A program made the position numbers and the translations under genes. This document shows, one piece after another, positions 1-6,632 of a stretch of 20,589 bases of DNA. The notes under the pieces are model-generated. The model was not told where the DNA came from and searched no databases. It worked only from the letters and a program-made list of their open reading frames with translations. Source of the stretch: Bacteroidales bacterium (GTDB lineage Bacteria > Bacteroidota > Bacteroidia > Bacteroidales > UBA3824); assembly GCA_016293845.1 (NCBI GenBank), contig JAEDDH010000036.1:1-20589 (forward strand), written 5' to 3'. Position 1 is the first letter of the stretch. Every line of letters starts with the position of its first letter.

Positions 1-2
1 AT

Positions 3-86
3 GTATTGCGCAATGTTAGTAAAATGGTACCAAGGCGAGGAGATGGGGTGGTAAAAAATGAAAAAATCATCAAACTGAAACTATGA
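3..86 (+). CDS. C-terminal tail of an unidentified gene entering from the left
   Basis: An open frame enters at the window edge and stops with TGA at 84-86, five bases before the permease start, which is the tight spacing expected inside an operon. Only about 27 residues are visible. The string DGVVKNE near the end resembles the tail of LolD/MacB-type ABC ATPases, which often precede such permeases in Bacteroidetes, but this is too short to assign. A competing frame (1-54, ending TAA) is less likely because it would leave a larger gap. Confidence 0.4.
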   Translation, partial: VLRNVSKMVPRRGDGVVKNEKIIKLKL

Positions 87-90
87 AGCA

Positions 91-1290
91 ATGTTAGATT
101 TTTGGGCAGAAATATTAGAGCATATACGGGTGCGCGCCAATCAGACGCTATCTTCGTGCATTGGCATTGCGTGGGGCATATTCATAATGGTGGTTTTGGT
201 GGGCGTGGGCAATTGCGTGGAAGGTTCGCTTACTAAATTGCTTACCAACGAACGAAACAATTCCGTAACCGTAATGGGTCGCACTATCACAAAACCTATG
301 AAAGGCGGCGTGGAAGGTGCTACGGTTCAGTTTGAAAAACAGGATATTAGCGACCTTTGCATTGCTATTCCCGAAATCGATGGAATTTCACCTTATACAT
401 CTTCGTTTGTAAATGTTAGAAGCGATAATTCTTACGGAAATTTTGAAATTGCAGGCGTTGACCAACCGTTTTTTAATGTTCAAAAAATGGAACTTGTTGG
501 CGGTAGATTGCTCAATCACAGTGATTTTGCCAATCAAGAAAAAAATGTTATGATTTCTACCTATATGCGCGATGTGCTTTTTGATAAAAAAGACCCGCTT
601 GGCAAGTATGTAGTGGTCAATGATATAGCGTTTAAAGTGGTGGGCGTTTTCTCTATTTTGATGTACGATAGAATTATGATAACGCCTTTCGACAGTTATG
701 TTTCGGCAGTGAACAACACGCCAAAATTCAATACTTTTATATATACAAGCGGCAACCACAATGTAAAACAAAGAGTTAAGAATTTTCTTGGTTCGCGGTT
801 TGGTTTTGAACCCAGCGACAACAATGCCCTCTATTTCCAAACCTACGAAGAGAGTCTCGAATCTATCGACCAAGTTTTCAACTATGTGCGTTATTTTCTG
901 TGGTTTATAGGCGTTAGCACATTGGTTGGCGGCATTATCGGCATAGCCAACATTATGGTGGCAAACGTTCGCGAGCGCACAAGAGAAATCGGCGTGCGTA
1001 TGGCAGTGGGAGCCACTCCGCAAAGTATTAAAAACCTGATACTTGGCGAAACTATCGTGATTACCCTTATGGCGGGTGCAATAGGTATTTCGGTAGGGTG
1101 GATGTTGCTCGAACTTATTGGTATGCTGATAGATGCAATGGGTGTGGATAGTGTTGTCGCACCGTCGCTTGATGTTACCACCACATTTTTTAGTATGATA
1201 GTTTTATTAATCGCGGGTTTGGTTTCGGGATTGCGTCCGGCTACGATGGCGTCGGAAATGAAACCGATCGAAGCCCTTCAATCTGAATAA
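91..1290 (+). CDS. MacB/FtsX-family ABC transporter permease
   Basis: This is a 399-residue inner-membrane permease of the MacB/LolC type. It works with a cytoplasmic ATPase and a periplasmic adaptor to push substrates toward the outer membrane. The sequence shows one N-terminal membrane segment (about residues 22-44), a long periplasmic MacB-core region (about 45-260), and three C-terminal segments (about 265-292, 318-345, 365-386) of the FtsX domain. The motif VRERTREIGVRMAVGAT after the second segment and the ending RPATMASEMKPIEAL are hallmarks of this family. The start is fixed by an in-frame stop at 76-78. The adaptor gene begins two bases after the stop, so the two are surely co-transcribed. 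The substrate cannot be read from the sequence. Confidence 0.93.
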   Translation: MLDFWAEILEHIRVRANQTLSSCIGIAWGIFIMVVLVGVGNCVEGSLTKLLTNERNNSVTVMGRTITKPMKGGVEGATVQFEKQDISDLCIAIPEIDGISPYTSSFVNVRSDNSYGNFEIAGVDQPFFNVQKMELVGGRLLNHSDFANQEKNVMISTYMRDVLFDKKDPLGKYVVVNDIAFKVVGVFSILMYDRIMITPFDSYVSAVNNTPKFNTFIYTSGNHNVKQRVKNFLGSRFGFEPSDNNALYFQTYEESLESIDQVFNYVRYFLWFIGVSTLVGGIIGIANIMVANVRERTREIGVRMAVGATPQSIKNLILGETIVITLMAGAIGISVGWMLLELIGMLIDAMGVDSVVAPSLDVTTTFFSMIVLLIAGLVSGLRPATMASEMKPIEALQSE

Positions 1291-1292
1291 CT

Positions 1293-2363
1293 ATGAAGAC
1301 AATAAGAACCATAATCATTTGTGTAGTAGTATTTTTGCTCGGCTTTGTAATTGTAAAGGCTGTAAAAAAATCCAATGAAAAAATCCAAACTGTAACCATT
1401 CAGCGTGTGAGTATCGACAAAACTCTTACCATTTCGGGTTACATTGAACCCGACCGTGTTATTGATGTACGTAGCAATATATCAGGCACTTTGCAAAAAC
1501 TTATGGTTAATCTTGGCGACAAGGTGGAACTTGGTCGCGCTCTCGCAAGCGTAAAATTTGTGAAAGACCCTATCGAACTTCGCCAACTAAAAGATAATAT
1601 TGAAGTTAGCCGCCGTCGCCTCGATGCCAAACGTATTCAGTTTGAACGCACTCAAAAACTGTATAAAGACGGTTATGTAAATAAGGAAGAATTTGAACAA
1701 GAGCAAACCGATTACGAGGTGATGAAAAAGAACCACGAAACCATTGTTGCCGAGTTAGAAATGGTTGAAGGTCAGCAATCTAAAAACAAAGTGTCGAATA
1801 TTATCAGTGCTACCAACAGCGGCACAATCATAGAACTTCCAGTAAAAGAGGGCGGCTCGGTAATGGCTCGCGGCACATACAGCGAGGGTAGCATCATTGC
1901 CCGCATTGCCGATTTTGCTTCTATGAATTTTGTGGGTTCGGTTGCCGAAAACGACATCGACAAGGTGAAAATCGGAACTGCCATCGACATCACCACTGCC
2001 ACCGACCGCGAATCCACAATCCGTGGCGTTGTTACCGAAATTGCGCCCGTAAGCACCCGCAGCAACGGCATTGTAACCTTTGAAATTAAAGCCGCTATCA
2101 ACAAATCCGACCTTGATTCGCATCATATCTATTCAGGAAGTTCCGCAATGGGCAAAATCACTATTGCTAAGCGAGATAGCGTGTGGGGAATCAATGAAAA
2201 ATACGTTTTTTATCGTGGCGATTCTACATATTTCAACACTGTTGACGATAGGGGACGCCTTCAAAAAACATTTGTAAAACTTGGTGTTAGCGATGGTATC
2301 AATGTTGAAATTATTTCAGGCGTTGATTCTACAACGCTTATTAAATCAGAAGAAAACAAATAA
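1293..2363 (+). CDS. HlyD/MacA-type periplasmic adaptor (membrane fusion protein)
   Basis: This 356-residue adaptor bridges an inner-membrane pump to an outer-membrane channel. A membrane anchor at residues 5-23 is followed by a first lipoyl half-motif (about 45-85, with SGTLQKLMVNLGDKVELG), an alpha-helical hairpin (about 95-165, rich in K/E/R/Q), a second lipoyl half (about 170-205, with SGTIIELPVKEGGSV) and a beta-barrel domain (about 210-290). This order is the standard adaptor architecture and the length is normal. It lies two bases after the MacB-like permease, so the pair forms one efflux system. No TolC-type gene is visible, so the channel may be encoded elsewhere or upstream. Confidence 0.92.
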   Translation: MKTIRTIIICVVVFLLGFVIVKAVKKSNEKIQTVTIQRVSIDKTLTISGYIEPDRVIDVRSNISGTLQKLMVNLGDKVELGRALASVKFVKDPIELRQLKDNIEVSRRRLDAKRIQFERTQKLYKDGYVNKEEFEQEQTDYEVMKKNHETIVAELEMVEGQQSKNKVSNIISATNSGTIIELPVKEGGSVMARGTYSEGSIIARIADFASMNFVGSVAENDIDKVKIGTAIDITTATDRESTIRGVVTEIAPVSTRSNGIVTFEIKAAINKSDLDSHHIYSGSSAMGKITIAKRDSVWGINEKYVFYRGDSTYFNTVDDRGRLQKTFVKLGVSDGINVEIISGVDSTTLIKSEENK

Positions 2364-2390
2364 TTCATAAACCCTAAAATTCATAGAAAA

Positions 2391-3083
2391 ATGGAAGAAA
2401 ACATAATTAATCCTACAAAGAAAGAAAGTTTCAAAAAACCTCTGATAGTTTTGGTGGTTCTGTTTGTGTTGTATGGCTTTTTAGGCTATTATTCATTGTC
2501 AAAAATGACCTTTGAAGATTTTACTCATCTTATGAGCATTACACCCGGAGGCGACCGTTACACTCCCGAAATGATTAAACAATCTTTTGAAATGAAACAG
2601 ACCTTGTCGTGGGTAACTGGCATTAGTACAGGGTTTACACGTCTTGCGGCAATGGTTGTGATAAGTGTTGTAATCTTTTTTGGGTTTAATATTGCATCCA
2701 AACGTCAAAATTTTAAAACTATCTTTAAATGCTTGATTTATTCCGAGATAGTAGTTTTGATTCAGTCTGTTTGGGCTACGATTACTACCGATGTTGGAAG
2801 TTTGGAATGTTACAATCAGTCGCAAACAACTCCCTTGTCGATTCTTTCTTTCTTAAATGTCTGCAACTTAGAGGCTTATATGATAGGCGTTTTGAAATAC
2901 ATTAGTGTATTTGAAATTTTGTATTTTGGTTTGTTGGTATATTTTCTTGTAAAAAACATTCCCGACCTACCAAAAAATCAAGTAATCAAAATAGCCGCAT
3001 ATTGTTACGGTATAATACTATTAATCAGTATGATACGTGATACACTTTCACTGATTGGTTTAGAAAGAATTGCGAATATGTAG
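2391..3083 (+). CDS. Polytopic membrane protein, Yip1-like
   Basis: This 230-residue protein has about five membrane segments (approximate residues 17-35, 82-101, 112-130, 165-188, 199-216). A soluble stretch after the first segment contains TPGGDRYTPEMIKQ. The arrangement resembles Yip1-domain membrane proteins, which often accompany MacB/HlyD-type operons in Bacteroidetes. That family assignment rests on overall pattern and not on a diagnostic motif. It follows the adaptor by 27 nt, so it is probably the last gene of the efflux operon. Its function is not known; it could help assemble the pump or simply be co-transcribed. Confidence 0.7.
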   Translation: MEENIINPTKKESFKKPLIVLVVLFVLYGFLGYYSLSKMTFEDFTHLMSITPGGDRYTPEMIKQSFEMKQTLSWVTGISTGFTRLAAMVVISVVIFFGFNIASKRQNFKTIFKCLIYSEIVVLIQSVWATITTDVGSLECYNQSQTTPLSILSFLNVCNLEAYMIGVLKYISVFEILYFGLLVYFLVKNIPDLPKNQVIKIAAYCYGIILLISMIRDTLSLIGLERIANM

Positions 3084-3091
3084 AGTGGGAG

Positions 3092-3112
3092 AGGGGATTA
3101 TTTTAATCCCCT
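3092..3112 (+). terminator. Perfect 9-bp hairpin after the efflux operon
   Basis: AGGGGATTA and TAATCCCCT form a perfect 9-bp stem with a TTT loop, starting nine bases after the last efflux gene. It lacks the usual downstream T-run, so it may be a weak terminator or an mRNA 3'-end stabiliser instead of a classical intrinsic terminator. Confidence 0.5.
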
Positions 3113-3187
3113 GTAACACATTTCTGAAACGCCAAACCATTTATACTTCCCTCAATCTTGGTACTTTTCCCCGAAATATCGGTAACA

Positions 3188-3216
3188 TTTGTTACAGACA
3201 AAGCCGCTATCTTTGC
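3188..3216 (+). promoter_or_regulatory. Bacteroidetes sigma-type promoter for the hydrolase
   Basis: TATCTTTGC at 3208-3216 is a perfect TAnnTTTG -7 element. A TTTG lies at 3188-3191, with a spacing of 16 nt that is shorter than the usual 19-21. The hydrolase ATG follows 25 nt after the -7 element. The promoter separates the hydrolase from the efflux operon. Confidence 0.65.
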
Positions 3217-3241
3217 AGTGTAAAAAATAATACATTACACA

Positions 3242-4336
3242 ATGAAGAAAAATTTCATAACAGTTTCAATTTTGTCTGCAATGCTCTTTGCGGCGTGCGG
3301 AGACCAAATGCCCAACAATAAAAACACTAATGAAATGACTGAACTCAATCTTACTCAGGAATGGGACAAGACGTTCCCCAAAAGCGAAAATGTAAACCAT
3401 ACTAAGGTAACTTTCCGCAATCGTTACGGCATAGAACTCGCCGCCGATATGTACACACCCAAAAATGCGTCGGGAAAAATGCCCTCAATCGCTGTCAGCG
3501 GACCGTTTGGCGCGGTTAAGGAACAATCGAGCGGTCTTTATGCACAACATTTGGCTGAGCGTGGTTTTATCACCGTTGCCTTCGACCCATCTTTCACAGG
3601 CGAGAGTGGTGGCGAACCTCGTCGTATGGCATCGCCCGACATCAACACCGAAGATTTTCTTGCCGCTGTGGATTTTCTTTCAACACGTGCAAATGTTGAC
3701 CCTGAGCGCATTGGCATTGTCGGAATTTGCGGGTTCGGTGGAATGGCTATCAACGCTGCCGCCATCGACCCACGCATCAAAGCAACAGTTGCCTCCACAA
3801 TGTACGATATGAGCAAGGTAAATGTTGAGGGATATTTCGGCCGCGAAAATACTCCCGAAAAGCGTATGGAAAAACGCCGCGCAATAGCCGCTCAGCGCAC
3901 CGAGGATTTCAAAAACGGCACTAACAAACGTGCAGGCGGCGTTATCGACCCTCTGCCCGACGACGCTCCGTGGTTTGTGAAGGATTATTATGCCTATTAC
4001 AAAACTCCTCGCGGCTACCACAAACGCAGCGGAAATTCCAACGACGGATGGAATGTAATCGGTTGTCAATCGTTTCTAAATCAACCACTTTTGGCGTGGG
4101 CATCAGAAATCGAAACCCCTGTGCTGTTGATACACGGCGAAAAGGCACACAGCCGTTATTTCAGCGAATACGCCTTTGAAAAAATGACCGGCAAGCACGT
4201 TGAGGGTCAATCTGTTAAAGAAGGCAACAAAGAACTACTAATAATCCCCGGCGCATCGCACGTTGACCTCTACGACGACAAGGCAGGTGTAACTCCGTAT
4301 GAAAAAATCGAAAAGTTTTTCAAGGAAAATTTGTAG
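3242..4336 (+). CDS. Alpha/beta-hydrolase lipoprotein with Cys nucleophile elbow
   Basis: This 364-residue protein begins with a lipoprotein signal peptide (lipobox LFAAC, Cys19), so it should be anchored to a membrane facing the periplasm or cell surface. The body is an alpha/beta-hydrolase of the YcjY/dienelactone-hydrolase-like type. The nucleophile elbow reads GICGFGG (Cys163) where most relatives of the fold have GxSxG. The catalytic histidine is likely His340 in GASHVDLYDD, and LLIHGE lies at the position of the acidic strand. Conserved strings such as VASTMYDMSKVNVEGYFG support membership of a subfamily common in Bacteroidetes. The substrate is unknown, probably an ester or lactone. 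It has its own promoter and appears monocistronic. Confidence 0.88.
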   Translation: MKKNFITVSILSAMLFAACGDQMPNNKNTNEMTELNLTQEWDKTFPKSENVNHTKVTFRNRYGIELAADMYTPKNASGKMPSIAVSGPFGAVKEQSSGLYAQHLAERGFITVAFDPSFTGESGGEPRRMASPDINTEDFLAAVDFLSTRANVDPERIGIVGICGFGGMAINAAAIDPRIKATVASTMYDMSKVNVEGYFGRENTPEKRMEKRRAIAAQRTEDFKNGTNKRAGGVIDPLPDDAPWFVKDYYAYYKTPRGYHKRSGNSNDGWNVIGCQSFLNQPLLAWASEIETPVLLIHGEKAHSRYFSEYAFEKMTGKHVEGQSVKEGNKELLIIPGASHVDLYDDKAGVTPYEKIEKFFKENL

Positions 4337-4369
4337 TAGTTCTGAGATTGTTTTTAAAATTCGTGGACT

Positions 4370-4468
4370 TTCACCCGCATCGGCAAAATTGAAAACCTCT
4401 TGCAACCTGAACTCAAAGAATTTCTCAACGGCGGCGGCAGTGAGGAAGTGATGTTGGCGGTGGAATGA
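4370..4468 (+). pseudogene. Possible C-terminal gene remnant
   Basis: Between the hydrolase and the AbiF locus, one frame reads TRIGKIENLLQPELKEFLNG followed by GGSEEVMLAVE and a stop. The codon pattern looks protein-like. An in-frame TAA at 4355-4357 cuts it off upstream and there is no start codon. It is probably the surviving end of a deleted gene. I do not recognise the family. Confidence 0.25.
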
Positions 4469-4520
4469 TGTTGAGAAATAGACGATTAGAAAATATTTGC
4501 AAAAATAGTTGCAAAAAGAT

Positions 4521-4551
4521 TTTGTGGAATTGAAAAATGTTTCTACATTTG
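4521..4551 (+). promoter_or_regulatory. Promoter of the AbiF-associated ncRNA
   Basis: TTTG at 4521-4524 and TACATTTG at 4544-4551 are separated by 19 nt, a textbook Bacteroidetes promoter. Transcription would begin near 4556-4558, directly before the conserved hairpin and 65-70 nt ahead of the AbiF start codon. Confidence 0.7.
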
Positions 4552-4555
4552 TAGC

Positions 4556-4613
4556 GCCAGAACCCGCCAAGCCTCTCAACGATGCTCAAATGTTTTGCGG
4601 GTCGTTTTTTTTT
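4556..4613 (+). ncRNA. AbiF-associated noncoding RNA
   Basis: A transcript of about 58 nt is bounded by a promoter and by a T9 run (4605-4613). ACCCGC (4562-4567) pairs with GCGGGT (4597-4602), and the loop contains GCCTCTCAACGATGCTC. A short structured RNA directly upstream of abiF genes is an established companion of the AbiF family and acts with the protein in a toxin-antitoxin-like way. The position, size and terminator fit that RNA. The 5' end is inferred from the promoter. Expression of AbiF may depend on read-through of this terminator, since the ATG lies 10 nt past the T-run. Confidence 0.65.
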
Positions 4614-4623
4614 ATATATTGTT

Positions 4624-5526
4624 ATGAACGGAAGACTCCCATTCAGCAAACCATATTTGGATGTCAAAAGTCAAGTCGCTCTCTTGCAATCAAGAGGGTT
4701 GGAAATCAATGACATTCCGAAAACTGAAAAATACCTAAATTTTATTGGATATTATCGACTATCTGCATATATGTTTCCCTTCCTAACAATACCCAAACAG
4801 AACCACCAATATAAAAAGGATGCAACTTTCGATAAAGTAATGATGTTGTACCGTTTTGACAAGAAACTTAGATTGTTTATTTTCAACGAGATAGAAAAAA
4901 TTGAAGTTGCATTGCGTACTATTATTACATCGACAGTCTGCGAAGGAACTAACAATCCTTTTTGGATGACAGATTCAACTTATTTTGCAAGTTCCATAAG
5001 GTTCAACAACACTTTAATAAAAATTGACGCGGAGATACAACATTCAAGTGAAGATTTTATAACCCATTTTCAAAATACATATTCCGACAAGTATCCGCCT
5101 GCGTGGATGCTTGCAGAAATATTGCCTTTGGGTATAATGACAAACATTTATAACAATCTCAAAGACAAACGAATTAAGAAGCAAATTTCACAAAAATTCG
5201 GACTTCAAATCACGCCTTTCCAATCTTGGATGTCAATTATAACGCTTACACGCAATGCTTGTTGTCATCATCGCCGCGTATGGAACAAGCAAAATACCAT
5301 CCGCCCAACGCTTCCAAATAGCATTCAATACCCGTGGATAACATTAAACACAGATGTGTTGAAGATATATTTTGATTTGTGCATTATCAAATACTTCCTC
5401 AACATCATCTCGCCCAAAAACGATATGACCGACAAGTTGAAAACCCTCCTCATTGCCTTCCCCGAAATCGACACCGCCGCAATGGGTTTTCCACAAGGTT
5501 GGGAGAAAGAGCCGGTATGGAAATAG
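4624..5526 (+). CDS. abiF: AbiF/Abi_2-family abortive infection protein (HEPN)
   Basis: This 300-residue Abi_2-family protein has the family landmarks in order: RGLEINDIPKTEKYLNFIGY with YYRLSAYMFPF (about residues 24-53), LYRFDKKLRL (about 75-84), IEKIEVALR (about 90-98), PPAWMLAEILPLG (about 158-170) and LTRNACCHHRRVWN (208-221). The last is the HEPN RNase motif Rx4H (Arg210, Asn211, His215). HEPN proteins of this group cleave RNA and cause abortive infection or dormancy. I chose ATG 4624 over ATG 4582 because the earlier start would lie inside the ncRNA hairpin and T-run and would add a non-homologous leader. The upstream RNA probably controls toxicity. No partner gene follows; the next 690 nt have no clear CDS. 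Confidence 0.9.
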   Translation: MNGRLPFSKPYLDVKSQVALLQSRGLEINDIPKTEKYLNFIGYYRLSAYMFPFLTIPKQNHQYKKDATFDKVMMLYRFDKKLRLFIFNEIEKIEVALRTIITSTVCEGTNNPFWMTDSTYFASSIRFNNTLIKIDAEIQHSSEDFITHFQNTYSDKYPPAWMLAEILPLGIMTNIYNNLKDKRIKKQISQKFGLQITPFQSWMSIITLTRNACCHHRRVWNKQNTIRPTLPNSIQYPWITLNTDVLKIYFDLCIIKYFLNIISPKNDMTDKLKTLLIAFPEIDTAAMGFPQGWEKEPVWK

Positions 5527-5742
5527 TTGAACATTACAGTATTACAATTTTTTTGCAAAAAAGTAGGGGAAAGATTTTGCATATTTAAAAATATTGTCGT
5601 ACATGTGGAGCGTTAAAGACATGAAATTGAAAGAGCGTTTGTAAGGGCTGACTTCCTGAAAATACCTCCAAAAATTATCAGTTACTAAACTTTCGCAAGT
5701 GATTTAATTGATTAAAAATCAATAAAAAAAGGCAGCAAAAAT

Positions 5743-5773
5743 TTTGTAAATACACTGGAAATCAGTATATTTA
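5743..5773 (+). promoter_or_regulatory. Near-consensus promoter upstream of a tiny ORF
   Basis: TTTG (5743-5746), a 19-nt spacer and TATATTTA (5766-5773) match the Bacteroidetes promoter except for the last base of the -7 element. The tiny ORF at 5795 starts 21 nt later. GGCAGCA (5731-5737) is the inverse of TGCTGCC (5796-5802), which covers the start codon region. Confidence 0.35.
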
Positions 5774-5794
5774 AGCGACAAAAAAAACAAAATC

Positions 5795-5896
5795 ATGCTG
5801 CCGAACAAAATTACAAAAAAATTCAAAGAAATATCAAAAATCTTTCGTATAGTTGCTGTTGGATTTTCGGCTCAATACACCCGGCATCCGACATAA
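5795..5896 (+). CDS. Tiny basic ORF of unknown function
   Basis: This 33-residue ORF begins MLPNKITKKFKEISKIFRI and ends at TAA 5894-5896. The first 18 residues are very lysine-rich and could be the N-terminus of a DNA-binding protein or transposase that has been cut off. The second half does not look family-like. The near-consensus promoter at the right distance suggests the start is genuine even if the gene is a fragment. I do not recognise it. Confidence 0.25.
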   Translation: MLPNKITKKFKEISKIFRIVAVGFSAQYTRHPT

Positions 5897-5930
5897 GATT
5901 TTTTTAAGAAAGCGTTTATGCTTTTCTTGT

Positions 5931-6053
5931 AAGTGGAAACCTGAGAAACTTCCCAAATGAGACAAGAGATAGCATAGCGTCTTCACCTATCGCATAGGTG
6001 TAGATTGCTATAATTGTATCTTTGTTTCAAGGTAATTCTCAGGACCTCCACTT
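5931..6053 (+). ncRNA. Candidate structured RNA with nested stems upstream of the RT operon
   Basis: The outer arms AAGTGGA/CCTGAGAA (5931-5937, 5940-5947) pair perfectly with TTCTCAGG/TCCACTT (6036-6043, 6047-6053), giving 15 bp broken only by an aa/acc internal loop. Inside, ACAA (5962-5965) pairs with TTGT (6014-6017), ATAGCA (5969-5974) with TGCTAT (6006-6011), and CACCTAT (5984-5990) with ATAGGTG (5994-6000) around a CGC loop. The stems are collinear and coaxial, as in a single long folded RNA of about 123 nt. It matches no family I can name. It could be a cofactor or template RNA for the reverse transcriptase operon, a 5' leader regulator, or a foldback mobile element. The strand is assumed from the operon direction. 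Confidence 0.5.
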
Positions 6054-6148
6054 TCAGATGCAATTAGTATATGCAGTCTGCGCTTTCTTTGTATTGATTA
6101 AGTTTCCTTTCTGGGCTGCAAAAGGATGTAAATTTTTTCGAGAAAAAG

Positions 6149-6172
6149 TGTAACCTTTTGACATAAGGCGTC
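6149..6172 (+). promoter_or_regulatory. Candidate ECF-sigma promoter of the WG/ATPase/RT operon
   Basis: TGTAAC (6149-6154) and CGTC (6169-6172) are separated by 14 nt. An AAC-containing -35 and a CGTC -10 are the usual signature of ECF sigma-dependent promoters. It lies 44 nt before the WG-protein ATG and is the best promoter candidate for the operon. No TTTG/TAnnTTTG pair is present in the same stretch. The spacing was judged by eye. Confidence 0.4.
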
Positions 6173-6216
6173 ACTAAGAGGAAAACTTAATTGTTAAACT
6201 TAAAGCAAAAAGCAAT

Positions 6217-6606
6217 ATGGAAGAATTTGACTATATCGACCGTTTTCGTAACGGTCTTGCGCGTGCAAAGAAAGGTAACAAATGGGGCATCATCGATGAA
6301 GAACACAACATCATTGTCCCAATCGAATATGATTCGGTTTGGAAATTTTGGGACAAGTCTTTCAATAACATTGTCCTAGAAAAAGACGGAGAAAAGTTCA
6401 AGGTGTCGTTCAATAATCCGACGGTGGTGCAACCATATGACAGGATTCCACGTGCGCCACATCGTCAATTTAGGGAGCGAAGTCCGTGGGAAGACGAACC
6501 CGGTTGGGGAAGTTATGACGAGTATGGCGGACCAAACGGTTACGACGATTTTACAATTGATGCTGCATTCGAGGGCGACCCCGATGCAGTGTGGAATATT
6601 GACTAA
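6217..6606 (+). CDS. Small WG-repeat protein
   Basis: This is a 129-residue acidic protein. Residues 5-45 form a WG (KWG) repeat: YIDRFRNGLARAKKGNKWG followed by IIDEEHNIIVPIEYDSVW. WG repeats are beta-rich modules thought to bind proteins or ligands. The C-terminal half is rich in Pro, Gly, Asp and Trp (for example PWEDEPGWGSYDEYGGPNGY) and ends in FEGDPDAVWNID, so it is probably extended or flexible. I see no enzyme motif, signal peptide or membrane segment. The stop is 26 nt before the sacsin-type ATPase gene, so it is likely the first gene of the operon. It may be an adaptor, sensor or inhibitor for the large protein; that role is inference. It could also be an unrelated small WG protein. 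Confidence 0.75.
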   Translation: MEEFDYIDRFRNGLARAKKGNKWGIIDEEHNIIVPIEYDSVWKFWDKSFNNIVLEKDGEKFKVSFNNPTVVQPYDRIPRAPHRQFRERSPWEDEPGWGSYDEYGGPNGYDDFTIDAAFEGDPDAVWNID

Positions 6607-6632
6607 AAGAAATTGCATAATACTTTATCAGA

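Larger units (their letters stand above)
5527..6216. other. 690-nt spacer between AbiF and the WG/ATPase/RT operon
   Basis: No normal-sized gene is visible on either strand. The stretch holds a possible promoter plus tiny ORF (5743-5896), a small AT-rich palindrome (ATTGATT, AAA, AATCAAT at 5707-5723), a strongly folded RNA candidate (5931-6053) and an ECF-type promoter candidate (6149-6172). The remaining parts, including 5527-5700 and 6060-6140, show nothing I can assign. Confidence 0.6.

Noticed and set aside
388..1023. 211-codon minus-strand ORF within the permease
   Set aside because: His/Asn-rich shadow frame of the MacB-like gene.
4582..4623. Upstream ATG extending AbiF by 14 residues
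   Set aside because: It lies inside the ncRNA hairpin loop and T-run, and the added residues do not fit the family; ATG 4624 is preferred.
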